Positions 1 to 13,103 are shown, numbered from the stretch's first letter. The stretch: DNA of 64,000 bases from Apus apus (GCF_020740795.1 NC_067312.1:48059905-48123904), one strand, 5' to 3'. Notes: generated by a model from the sequence alone, not told the origin. Translations and numbers: made by a program.

Positions 1-1423
1 TTTAACCATATCATTGTGGAGGTAAGATATACATGCACGGTATAAGGAGTAATTGTGCCACCTTGTGAAACAGTACAATGCATGCAGACTGATGGTTTAT
101 GGCAGCATTTCATTGTAGTTCAAAGCATCATGCAATATCTTCAGCACCAAGTTATTATGAAAACATTTTATTTTATACTTTTAATTTAAAAATAATTTAA
201 AAGAAACTGCTTCTCTACCTGCTTTTGAAATTATTTACTGAAAATTCCATTACAGTTTTGAAAATGTTTTTACCTGCTTATTTCCTGCCATATGTAGCTG
301 GAATAACTTGTGCAAAGAACAAGTAGCTCTAGATGTTAGAAGTTTTTCCTAAATACCTTTATCTTTGGAGAAAATATCAACCAATTTATAGAAAGTAGTT
401 TGTCCAGAGAATCTAGCATTTTGAAAGGAAACAGACAAACAAACATTCTACAGACACAGAATTTTCTAAGGGAAAAGTTGATTTTTATTTTTAATCATTT
501 TGTATTCACTCAAGAAGAAAAATTTTCAAAGAAATTTGAAAAAAAACACTTTATTGATAGTAAAAATATGATGGTTATGTATGTAAAAGTATGCATATGA
601 AATAACAATACTGAAATCTGTATAACAAACTTCTACAAGGAATAGTTGCTCTACTTTAAAAATACGTCATATAATATAAATACATAATTATTCTTACCAT
701 CTCTCTTTACCTATCACAGGAACAAGAGATTGGAGTGATAGTGTTTGAGACCTGCATTTGGCTGCATAGAATCCAATAGTTAAAGAAAGAGTCCTCCTGT
801 ATTTCCTTTCCACCCTTTCATTTGATTAATGAGTAATTTGGGGTATATTTTGATTACTCAGCACATGGTGGCCCAAATTCAGCAGAATCTGTTCTTTTTA
901 GCATAGAAGCAATCCTGATGGAACTGACAAACTAGACTTTAGAGCTCTCAAAAGAAAAGGTGTAGAAAGTTTTGTGCATAAAACTAAGAAGTCTTAATAT
1001 CTTGCTTTTATAAGGGTTATCTAATTTGAAAATGTCAGAGGTGGTACAAAGTGAAAGTATGGGTTTACACTGAGAAGTACGGGCATTAATCTTCTTGTGA
1101 ATATGGAAAAAACTGTTTAAAATTATTTCCATTTTACTTTTTGTTTTGTTTTCTTTTAAAATAAGGAAGTTCAGAGTTGTCCTAATCCTTAACTTATTTA
1201 GGTCAAAATATTACCAGCTGAATGAATCTACACTTAAGAGAAAGTGGCTATTGTGAAAAGACATTATGAAATTCACTATGTGTGGCTCACATGCATTTAG
1301 CAACTAACATTCTCAAAGCAATGGCCTCAAGTTTGAGGTCTGGCAAATTTACTTTGCAAAATCCTGCTCTTCCCATAGCTACTGTTCTATATAAGATTTG
1401 TAAGTAAAAAGTTTGCCTATTGG
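1..1423. other. intergenic, nothing recognised
   Basis: AT-rich sequence with short chance ORFs only. I see no repeat family, exon or RNA gene here. Confidence 0.6.
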
Positions 1424-1618
1424 GAAACAGAGCACTGGAGCAGGCTCCCCAGAGAGGTTGTGGAGTCTCCTTCTCTGGAGACTTTCAAGACCTGCCTGGA
1501 TGTCTTTCTGAGTGATCTGCCCCAGGTTTTTTTTGGTCCTGCTCTGGCAGGTGAGTTGGACTCGATGATCTTTGAAGGTCCTTTCCAACCCCTAACATTC
1601 TGTGTGATTCTGTGATAC
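1424..1618 (+). repeat. CR1 LINE, 3' end
   Basis: Sense-strand CR1 3' end: AGAGCACTGGAGCAGGCT through TTCCAACCCCTAACATTCTG with the tail TGATTCTGTGA. It is 5'-truncated, about 195 bp. Confidence 0.92.
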
Positions 1619-2390
1619 TGTTTCGTGTTTTCTTGCAAGCATCCTGATTTTTAATGTAGGCTAGAAAATTCACATGACTCCCAATTTTCCTTGTTTATCC
1701 TAAGCAAAACTGTAGCCTTTGGCCGAGATGATTTATTTATTACCACACTGTACCATTATGAAAAGAAAAGGGAAGGGAAGCCTCCTGAGAAATGTGTATG
1801 CCATGTGGTATCTTGTGCTTCCAAGCTGCATTGCTTATGTGTATGTGGCTATAGCAGAAGAGGGCTGCTAAGATCTGCTTGGTGCTCTGTGGACAAAAGG
1901 AAGAAACTTCCCCTGGGGCAAGAAGGATAAATTGCAGATTTCCCTTGATTAATACACCAAAGACCTAGAAATCATTCCTCAAACAATCTATTTCATCACT
2001 TCCATTATGTACAGCTCTTTCCAGTTGTGTGAGACTAGGCCACTTCAGGAGTGATATGGAGGGTTACCATCTAGCTACCCAAAGGATACAGCAGCCATGC
2101 AGAGCTCTGTGGTGGTGGGGTTGGAGCGAAATCATCAGGAAACCAATAACCAAAGCAAACTTCTAAGACTGGAGAAACACCTGAAAACACAACTGCAATA
2201 CAATGGGAAAATATTTTTGGGACATGGACAGCACAAAATACTTGATATAATCAACTAAAGGTATTTTTATATAGAAGTTAGTGGTTCAAATTTGTTATTA
2301 GATGTATTTTTCTTTATTTCACCAGTAATAGTAAATAAGCAAGCAAGTAATCAGGATTACTTTGCTCCTGATGTGTCTATGTTAATAATT
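1619..2390. other. intergenic, nothing recognised
   Basis: Unique-looking sequence between two CR1 copies. No exon-like or repeat-like structure was recognised. Confidence 0.5.
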
Positions 2391-3665
2391 AGAATCATAC
2401 AGTCATAGAATCATAGAATCATAGAATGGTGAGGGTTAGAAGGGACCTTAAAGATCATCAGGTTCCAACCTGCCTGCTATGAGAATGGACACCTCACACT
2501 CGACCAAGCTGCACAAAACCTCATCCAACCTGGCCTTTGACAGCTCCAGGGAAGGGTCATCCACTACCTCCCTAAGCAACCTTTTTTGGTGGTGGCTTTT
2601 CTGTAGGCTTCCTTCAGATACTGAAAGGCTGCTACTAAGGTCTCCCTGAATAGCCCCAACTGCCTCAGCCTATCTTCATAAAGACATGCTCCAGCCCTTT
2701 GATCATCTTCGTGGCCCTTCTCTGGACCCTCTCCAACAGGTCCTGGTGCCTTTCCTGTGCTGAGGGCACCAGAACTGTACACAGTACTCCAGATGAGGCC
2801 TCACCAGAGCAGAGGGGGAGAACTACCTCCTTGGCCCTGCTGGCCACACTTCTTTTGATGCAGCCCCAGGATGTGATTGGCCCTCTGTGCTCCAGAACAC
2901 ACTGGCAGCTCATGTCAAACTTTTCATGTACTAACACTCCCAAGTTCTTTTCCTTGAGACTTCTCTCTAGCCATTCTCCCCCTCCCCCCCCACCCCAGCC
3001 TGTATTTGTGTCTGGGGTTGTGCTGATGCAGGTGCAGGACCTTGCACTTGGCCTTGTTGAGCTTCATGAGGTTGGCATTGTCCCACCTCTCCAGTCTGTT
3101 AAGGTATCTGGGTATGGCCTCCTTTCCCTCTAGGGTGTCAACTACTCCACACAGCTTGATATCATTATCAAACTTGCTGGTGACACACTCAGTCTCCCTA
3201 TCTATGTCTCCAACAGAGATGTTGAACAGCATTGGTCCCAATACTGAGCCCTGAGGAACACCACTCATCACTTGCCTTGACTGGCACATTAAGCCTTGTC
3301 ATAAAAGGCCACCAAAGGGTATGATTTGCCCTTAATGAAGCCATGTTTGCTGTTGTCTATCACCTCCTTATTTTCCATGTGACCTAGCAGATTTTCCAGG
3401 AGGATCTGTTTTATGATCTTGCTGGGCACAGAGGTGAGACTGACCAGCCTGTAATTCTCCAGGTTTTCCTTTTCCCCCTTTTTAAAAATAGGGGCTATGT
3501 TACCTTTATTCCAATGGGTGGAAAACTCAACCTGCCAGTACTGCCCTCTGTATACTTGTTTGATTTTTTCTAGGAGCTGCTTCCTCATCCACACCAGCCT
3601 CCTGGAGTTTTTACCCCTCTGGTAAAAACTTCTAGTTTCTTTCATCCAGGTAATCACTACTAGGA
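2391..3665 (-). repeat. CR1 LINE, about 1.3 kb
   Basis: Begins at low coordinates with the tail ATCATAGAATCATAGAATGG, so the element points to the minus strand. Translation of that strand gives broken pieces of the ORF2 reverse transcriptase, for example [20 protein letters not shown] and [20 protein letters not shown]-like text around 3290-3660. Frameshifts and stops make it inactive. A C-rich run interrupts it near 2985. Confidence 0.92.
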
Positions 3666-4824
3666 ATTTCAAAGCTAGAGTTTGTATTTGTCAGCCAACA
3701 GCTTTATTCTTTTAACAATATTTTAAACAGATTTCAGCTATTCAGCAGCTAGTGCAATCTAAGACTGCATCTAATAAACTCTGCCCTTTCATTTGCAGAC
3801 TTTAGCTCCTGCCACAGTAAGAGAGATGGTTAACAAGCTAAAACAAATCATAATTAAATGAGTAAGTACAGCTCTGAAGTGTTTTTCCTTAGATTAATCA
3901 AGCACACATCAAGATCTCAGTTACTACCTTGACAGTAGCATTCCCCAGAAAACTTAACCCTGCATAGTTTATTTGCTGGAGAAAAGCATCTTCCTATTCT
4001 GGTGTAAAGGTCCTGACCTTAACTCTTTTCATACTCTGTTTTCCCCTAAAGTGTCATTTCCTGAGCAGAGGGTGGTAGAGGATTCTTTATCTGTCTCTTG
4101 CAATGTCAGACAGGAAATTAGAGGTGCTAGTGAAGATTTAAGATGTGCCATTCTTTTCTTTTATTTAGCTTCACCCTTTTAATCCTGGGATGGGAGGGAA
4201 ATTCATATCATCACCTTCAATATGTCTCTTCTTCAGAGTTATATTTCAAAGCCTTTTCACATTGAGGAGTGCTCAACCTGCTGCATTATGCATAAACACT
4301 TGCTGACAGACCTAACTTTAGGAGAAGAGCCAGTATTTTTATCAAGGGAATAGCTGCTTGCTGAATGTTTTGCTTTTAACATAAATTACAATGTGAGAAT
4401 CCTAGATGTAGACTGAGAGATTATACTAAGTGGAAAGCAAATATATGTTACAGGTGCTTCATAAAAAAAGCATATTTATAACATAATAGAGTTTATCACA
4501 TTGTTTGATGTGTTAATGTTCTTCTGGAAAAAAAAAAAAGGCGGATGTAAATTAGAACCCAACACTGCAATTATAATGCATAAAAGTTACAGTCAATTGC
4601 TTTATGAAACCAACAGGTATTTCTTCAGATTTTCTTGTCTTGTCTTTTCCTTTGGATCTCCAAAGACAGAGGATTTAGGAGACAGAACAGTCTTGGGTAG
4701 AAGAACAAAAGACTGTAAGGCAGAACACTCTGCTGCTACTTACTGAAAAACACTGCGTTTAGGGCTTTGGCACATTCTGCCAGCATACTTAAAGCAGAAC
4801 AAACCCCTTGTTTATGAGCATCTT
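3666..4824. other. intergenic, nothing recognised
   Basis: AT-rich, no feature recognised apart from an A12 run near 4530. Confidence 0.5.
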
Positions 4825-5067
4825 GCCAGGTCCTACATTTGTCACAACAACCCCATGTGCCACTACAGGCTTGGGGAAGAGTGGCTGGAAAGTGCCCAGC
4901 AGGAAGGACCTGGGGGTGCTGCTTGAAAGCTGGATGAACATGAGCCAGCAGTGTGCCCAGGTGACCAAGAGGACCAATAGCATCCTGGCCTGCATCAGGA
5001 ATAGCGTGGCCAACAGGAGTAGGGAAGTGATTGTCCCCCTGTACTTAGCACTGGTGAGGTCACAGAG
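4825..5067 (+). repeat. CR1 LINE internal fragment
   Basis: Matches the CR1 region after the reverse transcriptase core ([40 protein letters not shown]). It lacks both the 3' tail and the 5' part. Confidence 0.88.
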
Positions 5068-5935
5068 CCGTGGATTTACTGTTGCCACTGCCTCAATCTG
5101 TGTGGTCTTTTTAGTTTGTATAACCTTATAATGAATGTCTTCTTCATTGTCTCATTGAACAACACATTATGAATAGGTGACTGGCTCCTTGAGAAATGTT
5201 AAAGGCGTCAAAGAATTATCATTCCGCTGCGAGGATGCAGAGCTAGGAAGGCCAGGCATATCTGCAGCTCCTAACTGGCTCGTCGTCATGATCCTTATCT
5301 CTAAAACTGAGGGGAGCCAGGAATAACCTACTCTGATGGAAAGAGACCTTACTTCAAATGGAAGCAGGTTTTTTGGTGGTACAGCTACTGTAAAAAACCA
5401 GGATACTGACTCGTTGTTTGTCACAGTGGTATGGACACAATACTGGGGAAAAGATCTGACCAAGTCACATATAGTTGAAAATAGTCAGTAAGGTAAAAAT
5501 CAATCAGCATCATTACATAGATCCTGCTATGACATACTTTTATATTTCTTTCTCAAGAAAACCCCAAGGAAGGTGATTTCTCATGTGAAGGTGAGTCATA
5601 CATTTAGTTCCTTGCTGAATTCTTCTCTCTCTTGGAATTTTGTTATATATTGCAACATTCATTTCCACACATTGCTGCTATAAACCCTAGGTTTGACTCC
5701 TTTGTTTTCTACTGCCTGCATATTATACAACTTGCCAATTAAATGCACTGGCATCTAGGCTGCAAACAGTATTTTTATTCAATTTGCTAGGAGAGCACAA
5801 TCCTATCTAACTTTGCACTTTGCATAATCTTATACTTCAGACCTAATTACTTCTAATATTTTGTATTTTTTACCCACTTGCACAAAGTCAGAAGTACTGT
5901 CATATCAGCTCATGGACTAGGCTGACATAAGAGAT
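5068..5935. other. intergenic, nothing recognised
   Basis: No exon or repeat recognised in this stretch. Confidence 0.5.
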
Positions 5936-6056
5936 ACGGTGCTTAGGGACATGGTTTAGCAGTGGGCTGGTAGAGGTAGGTTAATACTGTCAAGTTAAAG
6001 TTCAGACTGGATGATCTTAGAGGTCTTTTCCAAGCTGAACAGTTCTGTGATTCACT
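5936..6056 (+). repeat. CR1 LINE, old 3' end
   Basis: Reads ACGGTGCTTAGGGACATGGT through GGTCTTTTCCAAGCTGAACA and a decayed TTCTGTGATTC tail. This is a common older avian CR1 3' end. Confidence 0.8.
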
Positions 6057-6189
6057 CTAGATTATCTTTTTAACTTTTCTTCTGAGGAAGTACCAAATCA
6101 TTTAGAAGAGAGAGACCCAAAGAGCTGAACCAAAAATACTGCTTCTGTGAGCATATTTATATGTAAGTTTTTGGTATTCAGTTTTGCTT

Positions 6190-6760
6190 GTGTTGTCCCT
6201 TAATCAGGGTTTAGAATCATGCCAGGTGCACAGGAGCCAGTGAGCACACAGAGTCGGGATCCACCCTCTGTACCTTCTGAATCCAATTCCATACAGAAAA
6301 GGGTGCCAGGTGGTAGTTTGCAAAGATGACATACCTCTTCAGAAGAGCTGCAGGTTTTTATACAGGTTCCATTAAAGAAAAGTTACACAATTCTTGTTCC
6401 TTGGTCATCTTTCAAAAGCATACAACTAATGTCTTTTTGTGCATGCTCCAATTAGTGGCTAGTTTATTATACAAAGTGGTCTGAAATTATAATGTAAAGT
6501 CTTCACCCCAGTTTGTGATTTTTATCATGCTTATTGGCCCTAGGTTACCTTAGGCTACTCTTGAACAACCTCACTTCCCCCTCTTTTGGTCAGGAGGTGA
6601 TTCATCTTAGATGGCCTTATTTAGTTCCTGTGTTATCTTCTGTTATCTTGTGATTCTTTACTTTGAGGACCATAGCTAGAGATAAGAAGCTTTAAAGGCT
6701 GAACATTTACTTCCTATACCACACAGTCACAGGTATTAAAAACCAGAAGACTAATAAATT
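6190..6760. repeat. possible solo LTR of an endogenous retrovirus
   Basis: A block with different texture from its surroundings: a GAGCCAGTGAGCACACAGAG / GTCGGGATCC region, then a CCCCCTCTTTTGGTCAGGAG region. It resembles LTR or other interspersed repeat sequence, but I could not define TG...CA ends or target-site duplications. No viral coding region is present. Confidence 0.22.
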
Positions 6761-6849
6761 TCAAGCAGATAAGCATGATACCCAAGTAGGTTTGTGCTGT
6801 CTGTGGTACAACAGCTCTGTGCTGTCATAAAACTCTCTGTCCACACCCA

Positions 6850-7793
6850 TTCATAGAATCCTAGGGGTTGGAAGGGACCTCGAAAGATCGTCTAGTCCAA
6901 CCCCCCTGCCAGAGCAGGGTCACCTAGAGTACATCACACAGGAAGGCATCCAGGCGGGTTTTGAATGTCTCCAGCGAAGGAGACTCCACAACCTCTCTGG
7001 GCAGCCTGTTCCAGTGCTCTGTCACTCTTACAGTAAAAAAATTTTTCCTGATATTCATCTTAAACCTCCTATGCTCCAACTTGTATCCATTACCCCTTGT
7101 CCTATCACTGGTCTTCACTGAAAAAAGCTTAACTCCATCGTCTTGACACTCACCCTTTACATATTTGTAAACATTGATGAGGTCCCCCCTCAGTCTCCTT
7201 TTCTCCAAACTAAAGAGACCCAGCTCCCTCAGCCTTTCCTCATAAGGGAGATGTTCCACTCCCTTAATCATCCTTGTGGCTCTGCGCTGGACTCTTTCAA
7301 GCACTTCCCTGTCCTTCTTGAACTGAGGGGCCCAGAACTGGACACAATATTCCAGATGTGGCCTCACCAATGCAGAATAGAGGGGGAGGAGAACCTCTCT
7401 TGACCTACTAACCACACCCTTTCTAATACACCCCAGGATGCCATTGGCCTTCTTAGCCACAAGGACACACTGCTGACTCATGGTCATCCTCCTGTCTACC
7501 ATGACCCCCAGGTCCCTTTCACCTACACTGCTCTCCAGCAGGTCAGCCCCCAACCTGTACTGGTGCATGGCGTTTTTCTTCCCCAAATGCAAAACTCTAC
7601 ACTTGCTCTTGTTAAACTTCATCAGGTTTTTCCCCGCCCAAGTCTCCAGCCTGTCTAAGTCTCTCTGAATGGCAGCACAGCCTTCCGGTGTGTCAGCCAC
7701 TCCTCCCAGCTTGGTGTCATCAGCAAACTTGCTGAGGGTACATTCTGTGCCCTCATCCAGGTCGTTGATGAAGATATTGAACAACACCGGTCC
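6850..7793 (-). repeat. CR1 LINE, young 5'-truncated copy with open ORF2 3' part
   Basis: A 944-bp copy with tail at 6850. Minus-strand translation from about 7790 to the stop at 6924 is fully open: [31 protein letters not shown] (the FADD catalytic motif of reverse transcriptase), then the C-terminal region ending [15 protein letters not shown]. The open frame runs past the element's 5' break into non-CR1 DNA up to 7955. The 3' end differs at only a few sites from the copy at 9803-9993, so both are recent. Confidence 0.94.
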
Positions 7794-9802
7794 ATTCCTC
7801 CGACAAACTAACCTTACCACATGCAATAAGAATCCCCTCAAATGAAACCACTTAGAGCTACGAGGGTTTCCATTTCCTGCAGTGGCTGCAGCAAATTGAC
7901 TTCTGAGATGGAAGATTTTTTTTTCTCTTGTGGAGAATTTCCAAGAAGAGCACAATTGCTACATAAGGAACCCCAGAGGGATACTTTGGACAGTAGGCAA
8001 CATTCCATCATCCCTTTTGATGTTGACTGGCATTTGCCTGGGCAGTCTCCAGGCCTTTTTGCATGTAAATATATGACAAGCTCCAGGAACCAGGGGCCTT
8101 GCAGTTGGAAACTGGCTGAGACCAACAGGACAGGAAGAATAAGATAACCATACTTATCACCCAATACTATGCATGCCTCAGAGAAGAGATCAAGCAAAGG
8201 ACACTTCAGAGTGACTCCCTGAAGACCATCAAAGGGCCCCACTATGACTTAAAGCATATGTTTAATATGAATGCAAATATTCCAATGAGTTCCAGAAACT
8301 AATGCACATGCATCTAGTAGGACAATGTAAGTCTTGCTTGTCACTTGAAGAGTGCATGACCTTGAAAATCCATTGCTATGATACAGAGTGCCTGCCTTCT
8401 AAAACTTAAAAACAAGTGTTAGAGGGTTATTCCAGCAACCAGATTTTATGGAAACAGGGAAACAAGCCATGTTTAGGAAGTTTGGTTCATATGCTGGGTG
8501 GTCTGTGAAGCTAAATATGGGGGCAGAAATACTAATGCACACCAACTCAGGATTTGTATGTTCTCCTGAAAATACATGTCATGCTGCTATGGATTCCCCT
8601 CTCTCAGTGCACACAAAAACTGCCTGCCAGCTTGTTTCAGTAACACAGTTGACATTACCTCATAGTTAATTTTTTATGTTAAAAACTGTGGCCAGTGGCC
8701 AGTTGGTGGTTGCCAATTGTCCCTTTCCCTTTGTGAGGACCTTCCCATCCTTCAGTGGCAGATAACAGATGTTTTGCATCCACACTGGTTTGGCTGTTAC
8801 AGTTCTTCATTGCTCAAATAAACAGCAATTCAGCACTCACACACCAGGACATCATAACTGAAAGAGTAACTTCTGCCCTGCCCAGATAAATTTGTAATAC
8901 GTGACATCTCACACTGCAGTTTGCTTTTCAAATCTTGATGTCAGCAAGGTGACTTTAACCATGGCAAATTCAAAAACCATAGAATCTCCTTTTTGTCTTT
9001 TGGACATTATCTGGATTAATCAATGCATTGACAGAAAACAAAACAAAACAAAACATTGTTGCTAAAACAACAAAACCCATAAGATCTTTCCATGGCCTAG
9101 CTCTGTACTTTACTGAAGTAGAGTACTAGCTGTAATTTCCCCAAATAGTGCCTGTTCAAGAGCCACAGCCAAGCTGTAGCTTGTGTTCAACAACATCTCA
9201 GGCTAAAATAAAATTAAATGAGAACTCAGTTGTGTTATTTATGTACACTTTTGGCAAAGGAAGAATGTTACAAAGGAAGATGAAGGGTGGAAATTTCCTC
9301 ATCAGAATTTTCTAATATTCTCTACTGATTTGGGAAAGCAGTTGTACTTAAAAGCCAATTAAACAAAAAAAAAGTTCAATTGTTTAGGTAGTTTTCATAG
9401 CTAGCCCTTATTTTCTGGAGAGAAGGAAGTTAATTTTTCTAAAATTGCTTGTGAAATACAGTTACTGCCAGTGCAATTACAAGCTAGAATAATCCGCATG
9501 AATGAGTGCTCTGATTTGCTTCCAGGATGCAGCCTGTAAGAGTTAATTCCTGTTACATGTCACTGCAAATTCCAGTTTTCACAGTCAAATTTAGTATTCT
9601 ACAGCACTTACATCCTTGTTCTACATCTTATGAGTAGATGTTGGTAAGATATCAAGGTATCAACCTAGTGTTGCATGTCAGTTTATGATATAGAGTAAAC
9701 TATATATATTTTATTAAGTTGGAAACTTTGCTGCCTTTTGAGCTAATTACCATCAAAATAAAAAAATTAAGCCCATGCCAAGATTGTTTCTGTTCTGATC
9801 CA
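7794..9802. other. intergenic, nothing recognised
   Basis: Two kilobases without a convincing exon or repeat family. An (AAAAC)n-type tract lies near 9035-9055. Confidence 0.5.
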
Positions 9803-9993
9803 AATCACAGAACCACAGAATCTTAGGGGTTGGAAGGGACCTCGAAAGATCATCCAGTCCAACCCCCCTGCCAGAGCAGGGTCACCCAGAGCACATCACA
9901 CAGGAAGGCGTCCAGGCGGGTTTTGAATGTCTCCAGCGAAGGAGACTCCACAACCTCTCTGGGCAGCCTGTTCCAGTGCTCTGTCACTCTCAT
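9803..9993 (-). repeat. CR1 LINE, young 3' end
   Basis: About 190 bp, 5'-truncated, with the same 3' end as the copy at 6850 (shared GGTTGGAAGGGACCTCGAAA and CCAGCGAAGGAGACTCCACA). Confidence 0.94.
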
Positions 9994-10549
9994 AAATCTG
10001 ACTACATTCTTAGCTTTAAGCACCTGCTATATGCTATTCAAATAAAACAAGGTGTATGTGTAAGCTTTCTTTTGGGCCAGGAAGAGACAATAAATATTGA
10101 GCTCAGAGATTACTTACCACAGAAAAAATGCCGTATGTCCCATTTTCTAGTTACTAGTGCATTATTTTATTTAGCCAGCTTTGAAAGCTTTTTTGGAATA
10201 CACACAACAATATTGCTCCTAGTTTATAAATGTTACATAATGACTTTTCTTCTTCAGTCTCTGTCATTAATTATGATGATGATCATTATCAATAATAAGC
10301 ACAGCAATAATAAAAAATTGTGGTGAAAGAGCCAACACGAAGCAATCTTAGGAACTAAAAATTGAAATTGTTCTTGCACAATGCACACAACCTAATATTG
10401 CCTCACATATTTAAAGAAAGGTTGTCTCCATTGTTTTTAGATCATACAAAGGATCTCAAGGCTCCACAATTCCCCTTTAAAGAGCATTCTTTTCTCTCAA
10501 TCTGTTGGGGGTTTTTTCCCCTCAAAGTGTTCAACTGTTTTTTGTGTTT

Positions 10550-10563
10550 TGTTTGTTGGTTGT

Positions 10564-10594
<31 letters not shown>

Positions 10595-10612
10595 GTTTGT
10601 TTGTTTGTTTTT
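10550..10612. repeat. (TTTTG)n/(TTTG)n simple repeat
   Basis: Pentamer TTTTG repeats grading into TTTG units. Confidence 0.9.
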
Positions 10613-10754
10613 TAATTATTCTTATTTTCTCAAACCCTGGAACACAGCTCATATTTAAACAGACAATGGGCTGTTCCCTTGTGAATGCTCTCTCAAGTGT
10701 GCAGCAGTAGCAGATAGTCCCACAGAGAATGAACGGGTCTTTTTCTCCCTCCCA

Positions 10755-10890
10755 GTCTTCGCAGTGCTGCACATCTGTAGCTGGAAGCAAGCGTGAGGCA
10801 GAGGGCAGGCTGTCTCCAGACCGAGGGGCGGCAGCCGCTTTCAGCCGCGAGGTGTCAGCAAAAGAACTTGAACGGCAACGGAACGCGCGG
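10755..10890. promoter_or_regulatory. small CpG-rich cluster, function unknown
   Basis: At least ten CpG dinucleotides in about 140 bp (for example CGAGGGGCGGCAGCCGC, CCGCGAGG, ACGCGCGG) inside DNA where CpG is otherwise rare. It could be a promoter of an unannotated transcript, an unmethylated regulatory element, or a fragment of a young repeat that I do not recognise. Confidence 0.3.
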
Positions 10891-12827
10891 AAAAGATAAC
10901 TAGGTAGCTAGGTAGAGAGACAGGTAAGAGAGATAGACAGACAGACAAATAAAAGGAAGTTGATTTCTCAAACCGCCAATTCCGTATCTGAAACCTTTTT
11001 CCTCTTTTCTGGCTAGGTGAAAGCAGTGAAACCAAGCTGAAAGACACAGCCAGGCTTTAAAAAAAAATATTTATTCCTAATGCTAAACCCTCAGAGAGCA
11101 ATGGAGTTCAGAAACTCTTATTATTGGATGTTTGCCTGGAAATTACAGAGCCCTTTGCTTTTAGGCTTCCTGCCTACAGCCCTCAATAATTTACAAAAAT
11201 ATGTCTCTGTATTGTATGCAATGCACTTAGAACAAATGTACTTGGACTGGAAAAAACAGTTAAGTATTGTTGCTTTAATGTGAATAATTGCTTGATAATA
11301 ATCTATTAGTCTTGTAAAATGCTCCCAAGATGTAACATTCCTAAGCTGAATGGACCTGATCTTTCAGACAAGAACAGTGGTTTACATTGAATCTGCCACG
11401 AGCAACCCTGTATATTTACAACAATGTTCAGTTTTGTAATAGGGATACTAATTTTATGCCAAAATATAAAATTATGTTATGCTTTTGCTGTTGGCTGGTC
11501 ACCAGATCAGACAGTAAGCCATATTAACTTGCGTTTTTAAACCGGTTATGGTACAAGCTAGTCCAGGATCCAAGTAGCTAGTGCACAAATGAAATGTAAA
11601 CATAAACCAGGTGACGAAGGAGCTGCACAAACCTATCTAAATGTTATGTTGTACGTGAAGATTAATTCATCTTGACCTGAGTTAAAGTACTGCAAAGCTG
11701 CTGTAAGTAGGGCACCTGCTAGAGCTCAGAGGGGGCAATGCACATCCTCTACCTATACCTGGTCCTTTACCTCACCTATTCCAAAGTGGTTTTGTGTAAA
11801 GAGAGGTAGATCTCGTGTAACTCCAACATTTCTGCTTGTGTGAATCTGAGAATTTATCTTGTGCGACTGGGAGATCCCCATTTCAATAGTATTCACAGCC
11901 CCTTGCCCTTGTGTAGAGGTACTCTGAGTATACTTGGACCACTTTTCAGAAAGGAAAGAAATAATTTAAGTTCTTCTCTCTCTGTTCTCTCACTTTTTAT
12001 TTTGTCATTTTATCTCATATTTTCATTATCATTAATTATTCTGTGGTGTCTGAAAGTAATTGTTTGAGTGCAGTTAGCATTGAATTTTGGCCCTTTTACA
12101 AAGAGCCTTTTTCACAGCATGTCTGTATGCCTTTACACTTTTTAAAGTCTATTCCAATTCCATTTTATACCCTTGTACTCCACCAATTTTGGACTAATTA
12201 AGATTCCAGATTAAAAAAATATTAACATCACATCTTTTGGGGTGATAAAGATGCTACATGTTCAAAGAACATGGCATGGAGATGAAGAAACCCTTTCTTA
12301 GACCTCAGGAAATTCTATTAATAGAAACTCAGTGGTTTGTGGTTTTTTTTGTCCTTTTGTTTGATTGTTGTTGATGTTGTTTTCTTCTCTATATATTCTC
12401 TAAAAAAGTATGAGAAAACATTTATGCACTTAGGCTAGTTTTTTACTAAGTGCTGCATGATTGCAACAATGCATTCAGTAATGTGCAAATTTTTGGTTTA
12501 GTATTCTTTGGGATATCTCTAATGCCACTTTATCATACTCTGCCATATTCCAATAACAGCTATCATGAAAAGATGAACAGGGTGTTGGACTATTAAATAA
12601 AACAGTCAGATGGTTGTCTGTACACATGGTGTGTATCACAACCACACACAGTGACCCAAATCACTAGTCAAAAGAGGAGGGCATTAAGAGAAGTAGCATG
12701 TTTATAAATTTTCTTTTTTAATTATATCCATAAGGAGACATTTAGCTGTGCTCAGAGTATGTGTCTATTTTCAGGATCAATTCCTTATGCTGCATAGAAA
12801 CATTGTAAAATAGTGACATCTAAAAAT

Positions 12828-12833
12828 TTTATT
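12828..12833 (-). promoter_or_regulatory. candidate MINAR2 poly(A) signal AATAAA
   Basis: AATAAA on the minus strand about 90 nt past the MINAR2 stop. It is the first canonical hexamer downstream. A longer 3' UTR using later signals (for example near 11070) cannot be excluded. Confidence 0.35.
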
Positions 12834-12923
12834 TGTGACAAAAAATGGAATTCAAATAAAGGAGGGGAATAGCTTAATGAAAATATTTACTGAAAATATT
12901 CCCATCAATACCATTTGGCTCTA

Positions 12924-13103
12924 CTAAGTAAATAAAACTGTGAGCGTGACTATGGTAATCAGGATGCAAACAACTAGTACCATGAGCAGGGTGATTCGGC
13001 AACATTTGGAATGCTTTTTTTCTCTCTCTTTCTTTTTTAACAAGGTGTCATACCCAGGAGTATAAATATCCCCCATCCAGAACTGTAGATCATTAGGATT
13101 TTC
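12924..13103 (-). CDS. MINAR2: MINAR2 coding exon 3 with stop, membrane segment
   Basis: Fifty-nine codons plus TAG at 12926-12924; acceptor CTTTTAG ends at 13104. Residues ENPNDLQFWMGDIYTPGYDT are nearly invariant in the family. A basic linker (LLKKKEREKKHSKCCR) follows and then about 22 hydrophobic residues (ITLLMVLVVCILITIVTLTV), ending LFT. This is the membrane anchor, with the bulk of the protein expected on the cytosolic side. This exon is too short and too deep in its frame to be caught by simple ORF calling. Confidence 0.95.
   Translation of the reverse strand, partial: ENPNDLQFWMGDIYTPGYDTLLKKKEREKKHSKCCRITLLMVLVVCILITIVTLTVLFT

Larger units (their letters stand above)
9994..12827. 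other. intergenic downstream of MINAR2
   Basis: AT-rich; holds the T/G-rich tract at 10550-10612 and the CpG cluster at 10755-10890 listed separately. No exon recognised. Confidence 0.5.

Noticed and set aside
6190-6760. Retroviral coding remnants next to the possible LTR
   Set aside because: No gag, pol or env-like frame was seen; only the LTR-like texture is noted.
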